A DNA stretch of 64,000 nt from the NCBI GenBank assembly GCA_944322255.1, contig CALUOK010000009.1:18177-82176 (forward strand), given 5' to 3'. Both the position numbers and the translations under genes were made by a program. The stretch comes from Candidatus Methanomethylophilaceae archaeon. GTDB lineage: Archaea; Thermoplasmatota; Thermoplasmata; Methanomassiliicoccales; Methanomethylophilaceae. Within the stretch, counting starts at the first letter, position 1. The number at the start of each line of letters is the position of its first letter. This document shows positions 36,467-45,080 of this stretch, one piece after another. The notes beneath the pieces are model-generated. The model worked only from the letters and a program-made list of their open reading frames with translations, searched no databases and was not told the DNA's origin.

Positions 36467-37672
36467 ATGAACGCGAGAAACGCCATCGGATTCGTAGGTG
36501 CGGCGGGGGCACTCATCGTGCTCTACTTCGCATCCGGGTCCCCCATACCGTTGTATTCAGTGTATCAGGAACAGCTCGGGCTCTCCCACGGGGACCTCTC
36601 GATGGTGTCGATGTACTATCTCCTCGGGACGGTCATCCCGCTCATGTTCCTTCCCCGCATATCCGACCATCTGGGGAGGCGTCCCGCCACCGTGATGATC
36701 CTCCTCGTGTCGATATGCGGATGCATCACGTTCGCGTACCTCTCCAACCCGGAGATGCTCATGATCGGAAGGCTGATCCAGGGCATCGCCAGCGGTCTGG
36801 GGTCCAGCACGATCGCGGCGTATGTGGTCGACCTGTCCGCCGACATGCCAAGGTGGATCGGTCCGATGATAACCAGCAGCGCCCCGACCCTTGGGCTGTC
36901 GACGGGATGCTTCGTCTCAGGAGGGATCATCAACTACACGTCCGTCTCCTCCACGTCGTACTTCGAGGCGGTGGCGGTCATCGTGGTTGTGTTCATCGTC
37001 CTGGTGCTCTTCGCCAGGGAGACGATGCAGAGGAAGCCCGGGCTCATCAGATCGCTGAGGCCGAGGTTCATGCTGCCGCCGAACTCCCTGAGGCTCTTCG
37101 CCGCATCGTCCATGGCGTTCGTCGGTACATGGGCGCTGGGAGGTTTCGCCCAGTCCTTCAGCTCGACCCTGGTGGCCGAGCAGTTCGGCATCCACGACAC
37201 GTTCATCGCGGCCGCGGTGTACACGTCCCTCCTCCTGCCCAACGTCGTCGGCAGCTTCTTCGCCAAGAGGTTCGACGTCAGGGTCGCTCAGAGATGGGGG
37301 TTCGGACTCTTCGCACTGTGCGCGGTGATGATGCTGGTCTCGCTGACCGTATTCGACAGCCTCTCCATGTACGTCGTGTTCAGCATCGTCGCCGCCGTGT
37401 GCCAGGGCATAGCGTTCACAGGCAGCGTCACAGAGCTGCTAGGCAGGTCCAGCCAGGCCCAGAGGTCGGGCGTGTTCTCGCTCATCTACCTCACATCATA
37501 CGGGGGTTCGGCCATACCCAACCTGGTGGTCGGTCTGATCCCGGGGGAGTACAGCCTCTACACGATCCTCACAGGATATGTGGTGCTCGTTGTCGCCATG
37601 TACATCGTGATGTTCGTGCTGTCCGCGAAGCCCTATCCGAAGGTCGAGGCAAGGGACGTCCCGATCCAATGA
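36467..37672 (+). CDS. MFS transporter
   Basis: About 401 residues with some 12 hydrophobic helices. The MFS loop 2-3 motif appears as ISDHLGRRPATV, and a GRLIQGIASG motif lies in helix 4. I start at ATG 36467, with the GGTGGTTGAG purine run just upstream; GTG 36458 is possible. A TATA-like CTTAAATCC lies about 70 bases upstream. Substrate cannot be told from sequence; drug or sugar efflux-like. Convergent with the flavoprotein cluster. Confidence 0.85.
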   Translation: MNARNAIGFVGAAGALIVLYFASGSPIPLYSVYQEQLGLSHGDLSMVSMYYLLGTVIPLMFLPRISDHLGRRPATVMILLVSICGCITFAYLSNPEMLMIGRLIQGIASGLGSSTIAAYVVDLSADMPRWIGPMITSSAPTLGLSTGCFVSGGIINYTSVSSTSYFEAVAVIVVVFIVLVLFARETMQRKPGLIRSLRPRFMLPPNSLRLFAASSMAFVGTWALGGFAQSFSSTLVAEQFGIHDTFIAAAVYTSLLLPNVVGSFFAKRFDVRVAQRWGFGLFALCAVMMLVSLTVFDSLSMYVVFSIVAAVCQGIAFTGSVTELLGRSSQAQRSGVFSLIYLTSYGGSAIPNLVVGLIPGEYSLYTILTGYVVLVVAMYIVMFVLSAKPYPKVEARDVPIQ

Positions 37673-37771
37673 TGTTCCGGGCACCTGCAAGTGTCGGCCG
37701 ATGCACGGGCCGTCCATTCTGGAAAGGCGTCCCGGCCGCGCCATGAACCTCGGCGGCGACCGGGGGCCCGA

Positions 37772-38404
37772 TCACTCGGGCTTGATGAAGTTCGTCATCG
37801 TGGGCGTCTCGCGCTCCGGGAGCGGGACGCCTGCGGCCTTGCCGGCGTCGATGCATTTGATGAGCCAGGCCATGTTGCGGGCCAGGGTGCGCATCGTCTG
37901 CAGACCTTCCAGGTCCTGGCGGACCTCGTCCGGGGTGTTCCCGTGGACCTGGTTCCAGTATTGGGAGGACACGATCGGCATGCTGGTGATGCTGAAGTAC
38001 TTCAGAAGGCGGTCGTAGGATGACGATGCACCGCCCCTGCGGCAGGAGACGATGGCTGTTCCGGGCTTGTTGATGAGTTTGGATTTGTCGGCGGAGTAGA
38101 ACAGCCTGTCCATGAACGCGCATGACTGTCCGGAGGGTCCGGCGTAGTACACCGGGGCGCCGATGACGATGCCATCGAACTCGTCCAGCCTGGTGGCAAG
38201 GGCGTTCACCTGATCGTCTATGACACACTTCCCTTTCTTCTTGCAGTAGCGGCAGGACTTGCATCCGGGGACGTCTCCCTTGCCGATCCAGTAGATCTCG
38301 CTTTCGACACCCTCCTTCTCGAAGGTGGAGGCCATCTCAGACAGGGCGGTGTATGTGCACCCGTGCTCGTTGGGACTGCCGTTGATCAGAAGCACTTTGC
38401 TCAT
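37772..38404 (-). CDS. Iron-sulfur flavoprotein-like NADPH-dependent FMN reductase (copy 1)
   Basis: 210 residues. Flavodoxin-like fold starting VLLINGSPNEHGCTYTAL (FMN phosphate loop) with IGAPVYYAGPSGQ. The cysteine motif GCKSCRYCKKKGKC (CX2CX2CX5C) is the compact [4Fe-4S] motif of archaeal Isf. It ends with SSQYWNQVHG, a segment shared with copy 2. Likely electron transfer or oxidative-stress defence. ATG 38404 is preceded by GGAGTGATTGAG. Probably last gene of the minus-strand cluster beginning at 40070. Confidence 0.85.
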   Translation of the reverse strand: MSKVLLINGSPNEHGCTYTALSEMASTFEKEGVESEIYWIGKGDVPGCKSCRYCKKKGKCVIDDQVNALATRLDEFDGIVIGAPVYYAGPSGQSCAFMDRLFYSADKSKLINKPGTAIVSCRRGGASSSYDRLLKYFSITSMPIVSSQYWNQVHGNTPDEVRQDLEGLQTMRTLARNMAWLIKCIDAGKAAGVPLPERETPTMTNFIKPE

Positions 38405-38497
38405 CTCAATCACTCCTGGACGCGGTCGGACTTCGACCGGCGTCGATATCAACGTGAAGAGGGGAATGGGTTATGAAGCCATCGCCTCTGCACGCTC

Positions 38498-39127
38498 TCA
38501 TTCCGAGGGCATTATGAAATGGGTCCACAGGTGTGGCTCGTACACGGGCCTGTCGATGCCTTTGTCCCTTCCAGCTTCGATGCACTTCAGGAGCCAGGCA
38601 ATGTTGCGGGCCAGGGTGCGCATCGTCTGCAGACCCTCCAGGTCCCTGCGAACGTCATCCGGGGTGAAGCCGTGGACCTGGTTCCAGTACTGGGACGGTA
38701 CCACCGGCATGTTGCAGACGGTGAAGTACTTGTTAAGGCGGTCGAAGGCGGCCGAGGCCCCTCCTCTTCTGCACGAGACGACAGCCGCACCCAGCTTCCC
38801 GGCCATGCGGTCGGCGTTACTGTAGAAGAGCCTGTCGGCGAACGCACATACCTGTCCGGAGGGTCCGGCGTAGTACACCGGGGATCCCAGAACGATGGCG
38901 TCGAACTCGTCGAGTCTGTCGGCGACGGCGTTCACATCGTCCTTGATCGAGCACCGGCCTTTCTTGGCGCAGTATCCGCAGTCTCTGCATCCGGGTGCAT
39001 CGCTCCTTACATGGAAGATCTCACACTCAACGCCCTCATTGGCGAGGGTGTCGGCGATCTCCTTCAGCGCGGTGTACGTGCAGCCTTTCTCCTTGGGACT
39101 GCCGTTGATCAGGAGTACCTTGTGCAC
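38498..39127 (-). CDS. Iron-sulfur flavoprotein-like reductase (copy 2)
   Basis: 209 residues, a clear paralog of the downstream copy: same GSPKEKGCTYTALKEIA loop, GCRDCGYCAKKGRC cluster motif (CX2CX2CX5C), SCRRGGASAAFDRL and QYWNQVHGFTPDDVRRDLEG. Tandem duplication is the simplest explanation. GTG start at 39127, preceded by GAGGTGATGG. Nine bases separate it from the next upstream gene of the operon. Confidence 0.85.
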   Translation of the reverse strand: MHKVLLINGSPKEKGCTYTALKEIADTLANEGVECEIFHVRSDAPGCRDCGYCAKKGRCSIKDDVNAVADRLDEFDAIVLGSPVYYAGPSGQVCAFADRLFYSNADRMAGKLGAAVVSCRRGGASAAFDRLNKYFTVCNMPVVPSQYWNQVHGFTPDDVRRDLEGLQTMRTLARNIAWLLKCIEAGRDKGIDRPVYEPHLWTHFIMPSE

Positions 39128-39136
39128 CCCATCACC

Positions 39137-39682
39137 TCAGATGGAAGCTCCGAGGTTCCTCGCCTCGTCCAGGTCCCCGTGTCCCTCGATGTCCCCGACT
39201 TTAAGGACCCCACCGCAGAGCACCTTCCCGCGGTCGGTCCAGCCCATATGTCCCATGAGCTTGTCGTAGTAGTTCTCCACCTCTGCGAAGTCGTCACCTT
39301 CCGCTGCCATAAGCAGAACACACTCCTTCCTAGGGTTGGCGTAGTCGGGGTCGCACTCCGCCACGGCGAACAGCCTGTCGAACGCCGTCCTGAGCTGGCC
39401 GCTCAGGTTCCAGTAGTAGAGCGGTGAAGCCAGAACGACCACGTCGGCCTCCTTGTATGCAGGGTAGATCTCATCCATCCCGTCCCTCTGCACACATGGA
39501 TGCTCGGGGTCCTTCCCTCCGCCGAAGCATCCGCGGCATCCGTGGATGTCCATTCCCTGGAGGAAGAACACCTGCACAGTGTTGCCGGTCGATTCGGCGC
39601 CTTCCGTGAAGGCCTCTATCAGGCAGGAGGTGTTCCCGTTCCTTCTGGGGCTTCCGTTGAGGACCACTATCCTCTTCGCCAT
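39137..39682 (-). CDS. Flavodoxin/NADPH-dependent FMN reductase family protein
   Basis: 181 residues. FMN loop VVLNGSPRRNGNTSCL and ASPLYYWNLSGQLRTAFDRL are typical of the family. The cysteine segment GCRGCFGGGKDPEHPC keeps only part of the Isf motif, so an Fe-S cluster is doubtful. Middle gene of the minus-strand cluster, 1 base after the NTF2-like gene stop. Confidence 0.85.
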   Translation of the reverse strand: MAKRIVVLNGSPRRNGNTSCLIEAFTEGAESTGNTVQVFFLQGMDIHGCRGCFGGGKDPEHPCVQRDGMDEIYPAYKEADVVVLASPLYYWNLSGQLRTAFDRLFAVAECDPDYANPRKECVLLMAAEGDDFAEVENYYDKLMGHMGWTDRGKVLCGGVLKVGDIEGHGDLDEARNLGASI

Positions 39683-39683
39683 C

Positions 39684-40070
39684 TCAGTCCCTCCTTATGG
39701 TGTCGGAGTTCTGGTTGTAGACCTTGGCCACTGCTTTCCACTCGCCATCCATCTTGATAAGCAGCAGGAAGTCGCTGAAGTCGATGCGCCCTCCCCAGTT
39801 GTCCTCCAGTACACGGACGATCGCCACGGTCTCCTCGATGCAGAGGACGTCGATCCTAGCTCTGTAGCCGGGGTCCGCCCCCACGGTGTCGATGTTGTCG
39901 TACAGGTTCTGGATGGGTCCGTGTTCCAGCTTCCCGTCAAGGTAGCCGAACATGACCGCCTCGTCGTAGAACAGTTCCTTGGCCGGTGTGCTGTCGCCTG
40001 AACCGACGCTGTCCACGAACTTCTGTGCCGCCCTTTCTACTGCTTCATACTCGCTCATATCAGATCTCAT
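39684..40070 (-). CDS. NTF2/SnoaL-like (lumazine-binding-type) small protein
   Basis: 128 residues of a cone-shaped alpha+beta fold: an N-terminal helix with AAQKFVDSVGSGD, the LFYDEAVMFGYLDGKLEHG turn and the strand pair FLLLIKMDGEWKAVAKVY. Such proteins bind small ligands or act as enzymes; role here unknown. ATG 40070 has AGGAGA 8 bases upstream; ATG 40058 lacks one. First gene of the flavoprotein cluster, divergent from the HxlR regulator. Confidence 0.75.
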   Translation of the reverse strand: MRSDMSEYEAVERAAQKFVDSVGSGDSTPAKELFYDEAVMFGYLDGKLEHGPIQNLYDNIDTVGADPGYRARIDVLCIEETVAIVRVLEDNWGGRIDFSDFLLLIKMDGEWKAVAKVYNQNSDTIRRD

Positions 40071-40206
40071 TGCCGATTCTCCTGCGACATGGTCGCTTGA
40101 GTACCATCATGCTTGGAGTGAATATAAGCCGGACACTTTCGCCCGTTTCAGGTACTTTCCAGCACTCCAGATACTTACCCGGAGTGAAGTTTCGGGTCCG
40201 AGGGGG

Positions 40207-40225
40207 CACTTCACAAAATGAAGTG
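40207..40225. promoter_or_regulatory. Palindromic operator candidate between flavoprotein operon and HxlR gene
   Basis: CACTTCA-CAAAA-TGAAGTG, perfect 7-bp arms with a 5-base centre. A related half-site GAGTGAAGT occurs near 40182. It lies in the 201-base divergent region 40071-40271, which also holds AT-rich TATA-like GAATATAAG near 40120. Size and symmetry suit a winged-helix dimer such as the adjacent HxlR protein. Confidence 0.6.
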
Positions 40226-40271
40226 TGGGGGGTTTTTGAACCTGCATGGTATAACGGCAGGCGGTGAGACG

Positions 40272-40607
40272 ATGGTCCAATGCAGCATAGTGGAGGCAGA
40301 CATAGACGAGACCGGGTTCAGCTACACCCTGTCCCTCATCAACGGGAAGTACAAGATGTTCATCCTCTACGCTCTGATGGAGTTCGGGACGGTGCGCTTC
40401 AATGAGATGAAAGGATATATCAAGGGCATATCGTTCAAGACGCTCAGCGCCAACCTGAAGGAACTGGAGGCGGATGGGCTGGTCCACAGGGAGGAGTATC
40501 CGCAGGTTCCTCCAAAGGTGGAGTACTCCCTCACCGAGACTGGCAAATCCCTGATACCGATACTGGACTCCATGTGCGAATGGGGCGATGTGCATCGCAG
40601 GGCATGA
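40272..40607 (+). CDS. HxlR-family winged-helix regulator
   Basis: 111 residues. The HxlR core reads LSLINGKYKMFILYALMEFG, then FNEMKGYIKGISFKTLSANLKELEADGLVHREEY and a wing PPKVEYSLTETGKSL. A cysteine at position 4 and another near the C-terminus (DSMCEWG) could sense redox state as in HypR/QorR-type members. Start at ATG 40272 after GGTGAG. Likely controls the divergent flavoprotein cluster, and perhaps itself, through the adjacent palindrome. Confidence 0.85.
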   Translation: MVQCSIVEADIDETGFSYTLSLINGKYKMFILYALMEFGTVRFNEMKGYIKGISFKTLSANLKELEADGLVHREEYPQVPPKVEYSLTETGKSLIPILDSMCEWGDVHRRA

Positions 40608-40758
40608 CATCGGCAGCCGTCCTGATGGAATCCGGGTGTCCATGACTTCGAAGGGTGTATCGGATTCGGAGTGTCGATCGTCTTTCCCCAGCTTTAACAA
40701 AGTGCCTCTCCGTCTGATCTTTAAATACAGCGTCCAGGATTGATTTCCGGGCATAACC

Positions 40759-41292
40759 ATGCAGATAACAGTCATCGAGGGGAGCCCCCATATCAAAGGG
40801 GCGTCGAGCGCAATCGCGCAGAGGTTCGTGGACGGTGCCACGGAGGCAGGCCACTCCGTGGATGTCGTGGAGGTCGTACGTCTCAAGGTAGGGGCGTGCA
40901 GGGCGTGCAACGCGTGCGGGACCTCAGGCCCATGCATACAGCAGGACGATATGTCCGGCATCCGCTCCAAGATCATGTCGTCCGACATGGTCGTCTTCGT
41001 GACCCCCGTGTACTTCTGCGGATTCTCGGCGCAGCTCAAGACTGTCATAGACAGGTTCTACAGCTTCAGCTCCAACCTCCGCACACGTGGCACCAAGGCG
41101 GTCCTGATCGCATCATCCGCCGACAAGGAGGACTGGACGATGGACGCCGTCAGGATACAGTACGACTCGCTGTGCCGCTATCTCAATCTCCAGGACTGCG
41201 GGAGGATCCTCGCGACCGGATGCGGCGGAGCCGATGCCGCATCGGCCGTCAGGTTCAAGGACGAGGCATATCAGCTCGGGAAATCGCTCTGA
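40759..41292 (+). CDS. Iron-sulfur flavoprotein-like reductase (fourth family member)
   Basis: 177 residues. FMN loop ITVIEGSPHIKGASSAI and VTPVYFCGFSAQLKTVIDRF identify a flavodoxin-fold reductase; GACRACNACGTSGPC is a CX2CX2CX5C cluster motif. TATA box TTTAAATA (40720-40727) about 30 bases upstream implies a very short leader. More distant from the tandem copies than they are from each other. Its 3' end overlaps the convergent methyltransferase gene by 22 bases. Confidence 0.85.
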   Translation: MQITVIEGSPHIKGASSAIAQRFVDGATEAGHSVDVVEVVRLKVGACRACNACGTSGPCIQQDDMSGIRSKIMSSDMVVFVTPVYFCGFSAQLKTVIDRFYSFSSNLRTRGTKAVLIASSADKEDWTMDAVRIQYDSLCRYLNLQDCGRILATGCGGADAASAVRFKDEAYQLGKSL

Positions 41293-41864
41293 CCTCGGAA
41301 TCCCCTTATCTCCAGGACGGAGAGCCTCTCGAAGAACAGCTTGAGCTCCCCCAGGGTCCTGACGTCGTAGGGAGCGAGGGCCTCGTGGAGCGCATGGGGC
41401 TCGATGAGGGATGACACCACCACGACCACCCTCCCGTCGTGGTCCAGATGTCCGGGTGCACCCTCGAGCAGTCTCGGCAGGGGCCCCAGGCCATCCGGTC
41501 CTCCGGACCATGCCTTGGCCAGTAGGCCCTCCTCGTCCACCGGCAGGTATGGGAGATTGAAAACAATGGTGTCGAAGGTCCCGGTCACGCACCCGTAGAC
41601 ATCGCTCTCAATGACAGGGATCGATGCGCCGTTCGCCTCCGCGTTCCTGCGTGCAAGGTCGACAGCCTTGGGGTTGATATCCACGGCGGTCACCTCGCAT
41701 CCGTTCAGGGCGCAATGGATGGAGACCACTCCCGAGCCGCATCCGACTTCCAGGACCCTCTCCCCGGGGTGCACGTCGAGTGATTCGATCAGCAGGATGC
41801 TGTCGTCAGAGGGCGGATACACGTCCGGATCCTCGGCGATCTTTATCGACGGGTCGTATTCCAT
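41271..41864 (-). CDS. HemK/PrmC-like SAM-dependent methyltransferase
   Basis: 197 residues. Motif I is VLEVGCGSGVVSIHCA, AVDINPKAVDLARRNAEANG follows, and the substrate-amide motif appears as FNLPYLP (NxPY) near residue 108. This is the archaeal/eukaryotic Mtq2-like short form without the N-terminal PrmC domain, expected to methylate glutamine in release factor aRF1 or similar. Four bases upstream of the DoxX-like gene stop, so probably co-transcribed downstream of it. Confidence 0.85.
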   Translation of the reverse strand: MEYDPSIKIAEDPDVYPPSDDSILLIESLDVHPGERVLEVGCGSGVVSIHCALNGCEVTAVDINPKAVDLARRNAEANGASIPVIESDVYGCVTGTFDTIVFNLPYLPVDEEGLLAKAWSGGPDGLGPLPRLLEGAPGHLDHDGRVVVVVSSLIEPHALHEALAPYDVRTLGELKLFFERLSVLEIRGFRGQSDFPS

Positions 41865-41868
41865 AAGG

Positions 41869-42378
41869 TCACCTCAGTATCGGGAATCTCTTCACTATGG
41901 ACAGCTCCGACCATCTCCCATCCAAGCCGAGGACGCCGTAGCCTCCCAGGTAGTAGATGACGATGGATGCCAGGATGTACACGATATGGTAGTCCACGAG
42001 AGGATTGTCGTCAGGCGGCATCTCCAGGGAGAACATCAGCGCCATCATCACGCACATCCCGACCGTCGAGAGTCTGGATGCCACGCCCAGGATCATCGCT
42101 GCACCCACCAGGAGCAGACCCGCCATGAGTAGGAGGTCCAGTGCGGGGTTCCCTGCAAGCGAGGAGTAGAATCCTTCGAGCGGACCGCTCACGAGGTTCG
42201 ACAGATAGTATTCTGTCGGGGATCCACCGTTGATCATGGCCGCTTCAGGGGTCGTCGGCATGCCGAGGCCCAGGAGCTTGTCGAGGAACGCCCAGATGAG
42301 CATGAAGCCCAGTACGATGCGCAGGATCCCGAGGACGAGCTCGCCCCTCCCCCTGTCGGATTCCAGGTCCAAAACCAT
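41869..42378 (-). CDS. DoxX/DoxD-like four-helix membrane protein
   Basis: 169 residues with four hydrophobic helices (LGILRIVLGFMLIWAFLDKL, LLLMAGLLLVGAAMILG, VGMCVMMALMFSL, IVYILASIVIYYLGG). The arrangement, with a long loop after the first helix, resembles DoxD-like small subunits of thiosulfate:quinone oxidoreductase and the DoxX family. Substrate unknown. Ends 4 bases before the methyltransferase start. Confidence 0.7.
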   Translation of the reverse strand: MVLDLESDRGRGELVLGILRIVLGFMLIWAFLDKLLGLGMPTTPEAAMINGGSPTEYYLSNLVSGPLEGFYSSLAGNPALDLLLMAGLLLVGAAMILGVASRLSTVGMCVMMALMFSLEMPPDDNPLVDYHIVYILASIVIYYLGGYGVLGLDGRWSELSIVKRFPILR

Positions 42379-42435
42379 GCGCCGTAATGCCGGTATCAGC
42401 TTTAACGTATTTTGTCTGCATTCCGGCGGGCTGCA

Positions 42436-43797
42436 TCAGGAGGCCGAGGGATCCCTGCCGGCCCTGTAATGCCTGAATCCCTCCCTGGCCAGCCACATCA
42501 TCAGTGCGCCGCCTATGACCTCCGCCACGAAGAGGCTCCAGTATATCGCGTCCAACGACACCGAGCTGGCGAAGAACAGCATGACGACTATCAGAATGTT
42601 CCTGGCGAATGATGACAGCATCGAGATCTGCGCCAGGCGGAGCGACTGCAGGATGGATGAGCCGATGTCGATCAACCCTATGAACGGTATCAGGAGGGCG
42701 TAGATCCTCAGGACATGTGCGAATTCGGGTCTGAACTCGATCATGCTCTCCGAGTATGTGAACGGGATTATCACCCAGTCCGCGAATATGAAGAGGACGG
42801 CGGCGATGGTGATCATCACGATCATCGTCAGGGTCAGCGAGTACCTGTAACCGGCCTCGGCCTTGGCGAAGTCCCTTCTCCCCAGTGCTGCCGAGCATAC
42901 AGGGATGAGGGCTGATCCCACCGCCTGGGACACGACCTCGCTGATGGAGACGAATCTCCAGGGTATGTTGTAGAACATGGCGGCGGATGTGCCCCCACAG
43001 GCGATGACGAAGATCCTCTGGACCATGGACATCACGCTGATGAGCATGGATTCCGTGCCCCTCGGGATCCCGACGTACAGGATCTCCTTCATGTCTGCCC
43101 AGTTCGGCCTCATGTCGGCGAGGGACATCGTCAGATAGAGCCTTCCGCGATGGTACCACCACAGTCCGAGGGCGGCTGAGGACGCGGATGCGATCGCAGT
43201 CGCCCATCCGGCTCCCGCCAGGCCGAGGTCCAGACCGTAGATCAGAATAGGGTCCAGGATCATGTTGACCGCCGCTGCGACCAGCAGCACGACCATCGAC
43301 CTCTTGGCGGCGCCCTCGGACCTGATGACCCCGGAGACGGTCCCGTCCAGGATGACGACGGTGCCCGCCAGGATCTGCGGGAGGATGTATTCGCGGCACT
43401 CCTCGGCGATGTCCTGGGCACCCATCATCGAGAGGGCGGGGTCAACGGCGAGGAGCAGGACGGGGGTGCTGATGACGCCTATGATCACAGACAGCACCAC
43501 GGTCTGGGATGCCAGCCTGTCCGCGTTGTGCTTCTCGCCCCTCCCCAGGTACCTGGCTATGGCCGTCGCGGCGCCGATCCCCAGTCCTGTGCCGAGCCCC
43601 GAGACGATCCAGTAGAACGGGGAGATCGTGGACACGGCGGAGCTCGCGTCGGCACCCAGTCCGGAGCACCAGGATGTGTCGGCGAACAGGTTGATCTGGA
43701 CCACAAGATATGAGATGATCAGGGGGAGCAGCATGGAGCGTATCGCGCCCTTCGGGTCGCCAAGCATCCTCTCCAGGTCTTTGCTCTCTCCCGCCAT
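42436..43797 (-). CDS. MATE-family efflux transporter
   Basis: 453 residues, 12 hydrophobic helices. The N-terminal half begins LLPLIISYLVVQINLFADT and has ISPFYWIVSGLGTGLGIGAATAIARYLG, a typical MATE region, then DPILIYGLDLGLAGAGWATAIA. MATE proteins export cationic compounds using Na+ or H+. Divergent from the acetyltransferase gene across about 90 bases containing TATA-like GTATATAG. Confidence 0.9.
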   Translation of the reverse strand: MAGESKDLERMLGDPKGAIRSMLLPLIISYLVVQINLFADTSWCSGLGADASSAVSTISPFYWIVSGLGTGLGIGAATAIARYLGRGEKHNADRLASQTVVLSVIIGVISTPVLLLAVDPALSMMGAQDIAEECREYILPQILAGTVVILDGTVSGVIRSEGAAKRSMVVLLVAAAVNMILDPILIYGLDLGLAGAGWATAIASASSAALGLWWYHRGRLYLTMSLADMRPNWADMKEILYVGIPRGTESMLISVMSMVQRIFVIACGGTSAAMFYNIPWRFVSISEVVSQAVGSALIPVCSAALGRRDFAKAEAGYRYSLTLTMIVMITIAAVLFIFADWVIIPFTYSESMIEFRPEFAHVLRIYALLIPFIGLIDIGSSILQSLRLAQISMLSSFARNILIVVMLFFASSVSLDAIYWSLFVAEVIGGALMMWLAREGFRHYRAGRDPSAS

Positions 43798-43887
43798 CGT
43801 CGGTCGAGCACAATGGGAAGTATTTACGGTGTCGGTCGTATATAGAGCTGGATTAAGGTCTAATACTGCCTTCGCATAGGAATCAGA

Positions 43888-44466
43888 ATGGCAGAGAAGG
43901 ACATATTCGAGCGCGACAGGTCAGGGGAGATCGTGGACATGAACGACCCTGAGTTCTACAGGATCTACGATGTCATCCACGATACCATGGCGAAGCTGCA
44001 GAGGATGAACTCGTCGGTCATGAGCGCTGAGGAGGTCAGACAGGGGTTCGCCGATGTGACCGGGACCGAGGTCGACGACACGCTCACGCTGTTCCCGCCG
44101 TTCTATATGGATTTCGGGAAGAACCTGAGGGTCGGGAAGAACGTGCTCATACAGCAGTGTTGCACGTTCTTCGACCGTTGCGACATCACGATCGGCGACA
44201 ACACGTTCATCGCCCCGAAGGTGAACCTGATAACGATCAACCATCCGGCCGACCCGACGAAGAGGAACTGCACATACGGCGCCCCGATCACCATCGGTAG
44301 GAACGTATGGATCGGGATCGCGTCCACTGTGCTCCCGGGTGTGACCATAGGCGACAACTCCATCGTGGGTGCCAACTCCGTGGTCACCCATGACGTGCCT
44401 CCGAACACCATCGTGGCAGGGTCTCCCGCCAGGAAGATCGGCGACGTCCCGGTCCCGGAGGAGTGA
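43888..44466 (+). CDS. Left-handed beta-helix acetyltransferase (maltose/galactoside type)
   Basis: 192 residues. The helical prism is visible in the hexapeptide repeats VGKNVLIQQC, ITIGDNTFIAPKVNL, ITIGRNVWIGIASTVLPGV and TIGDNSIVGANSVVT, ending with AGSPARKIG. The catalytic histidine is in INHPADPTKRN. Like Mac/LacA/NodL, it would acetylate sugar hydroxyls. It is preceded by a TATA-like GTATATAG. Confidence 0.9.
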   Translation: MAEKDIFERDRSGEIVDMNDPEFYRIYDVIHDTMAKLQRMNSSVMSAEEVRQGFADVTGTEVDDTLTLFPPFYMDFGKNLRVGKNVLIQQCCTFFDRCDITIGDNTFIAPKVNLITINHPADPTKRNCTYGAPITIGRNVWIGIASTVLPGVTIGDNSIVGANSVVTHDVPPNTIVAGSPARKIGDVPVPEE

Positions 44467-44497
44467 GATTATTAATTGCGGCGGGGATGACATCGGC

Positions 44498-45076
44498 ATG
44501 ATCCAGCTGGACATCCTCGCCGTGGGCAATCTAGAGCGTGACGAAGAGGGCAAGATCCTAGAGGCCAACTCCACCTCCGTGCTCATCCGCACACCCGACC
44601 GTCTGATCGTCGTGGATCCGAGCACGAAGTACATGAAGCCGATGGTGAAGACATCTTTCAAGCAGATCGGCGTGTTCCCCAAGGATGTGGACACGGTCAT
44701 CCTCACGCACTCGCACAGGGACCATGTGGAGAACCTCGGTTTCTACAAGAACGCGAAGGTGTACATCCACTCCGGCGCATCCGAGGAGATCCCCGGTGCC
44801 ACGGTCATCGACGAGGAAGAGTTCAGGATATGTGAGGGGGTCACAATGGTCCACACGCCCGGGCACTGCCCTGAGGAGTGCAGCGTGTTCGTGGAGGCCG
44901 ACAGGCGCTACGTGATCGCAGGGGATACGATCCCCCTGGAGGACAACTTCCGCAAGAACGTCCCTCCGGCGCTGAACTCGGACCCGGATCTGGCCTTGGA
45001 AAGTATTAAAAGGGTCAGGAAGTACGCGGACGTGGTCATCCCGGGGCATGGCTTCCCGTTCATGGCCGAATGGTGA
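44498..45076 (+). CDS. Metallo-beta-lactamase-fold hydrolase
   Basis: 192 residues. Metal ligands are HSHRDH (about 69-74), the GHCPEE histidine, Asp in AGDTIPL and the terminal PGHGFP. Related to small archaeal MBL hydrolases of unknown substrate. The frame extends upstream into the acetyltransferase gene, but ATG 44498 gives the family N-terminus (LDILAVGNLERDEEG). Four bases before the next gene. Confidence 0.88.
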   Translation: MIQLDILAVGNLERDEEGKILEANSTSVLIRTPDRLIVVDPSTKYMKPMVKTSFKQIGVFPKDVDTVILTHSHRDHVENLGFYKNAKVYIHSGASEEIPGATVIDEEEFRICEGVTMVHTPGHCPEECSVFVEADRRYVIAGDTIPLEDNFRKNVPPALNSDPDLALESIKRVRKYADVVIPGHGFPFMAEW

Positions 45077-45080
45077 TAAC

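Noticed and set aside
34356..36512. A 718-residue minus-strand frame opposite gatE
   Set aside because: Antisense shadow of GatE codon bias; no motif, no ribosome binding site.
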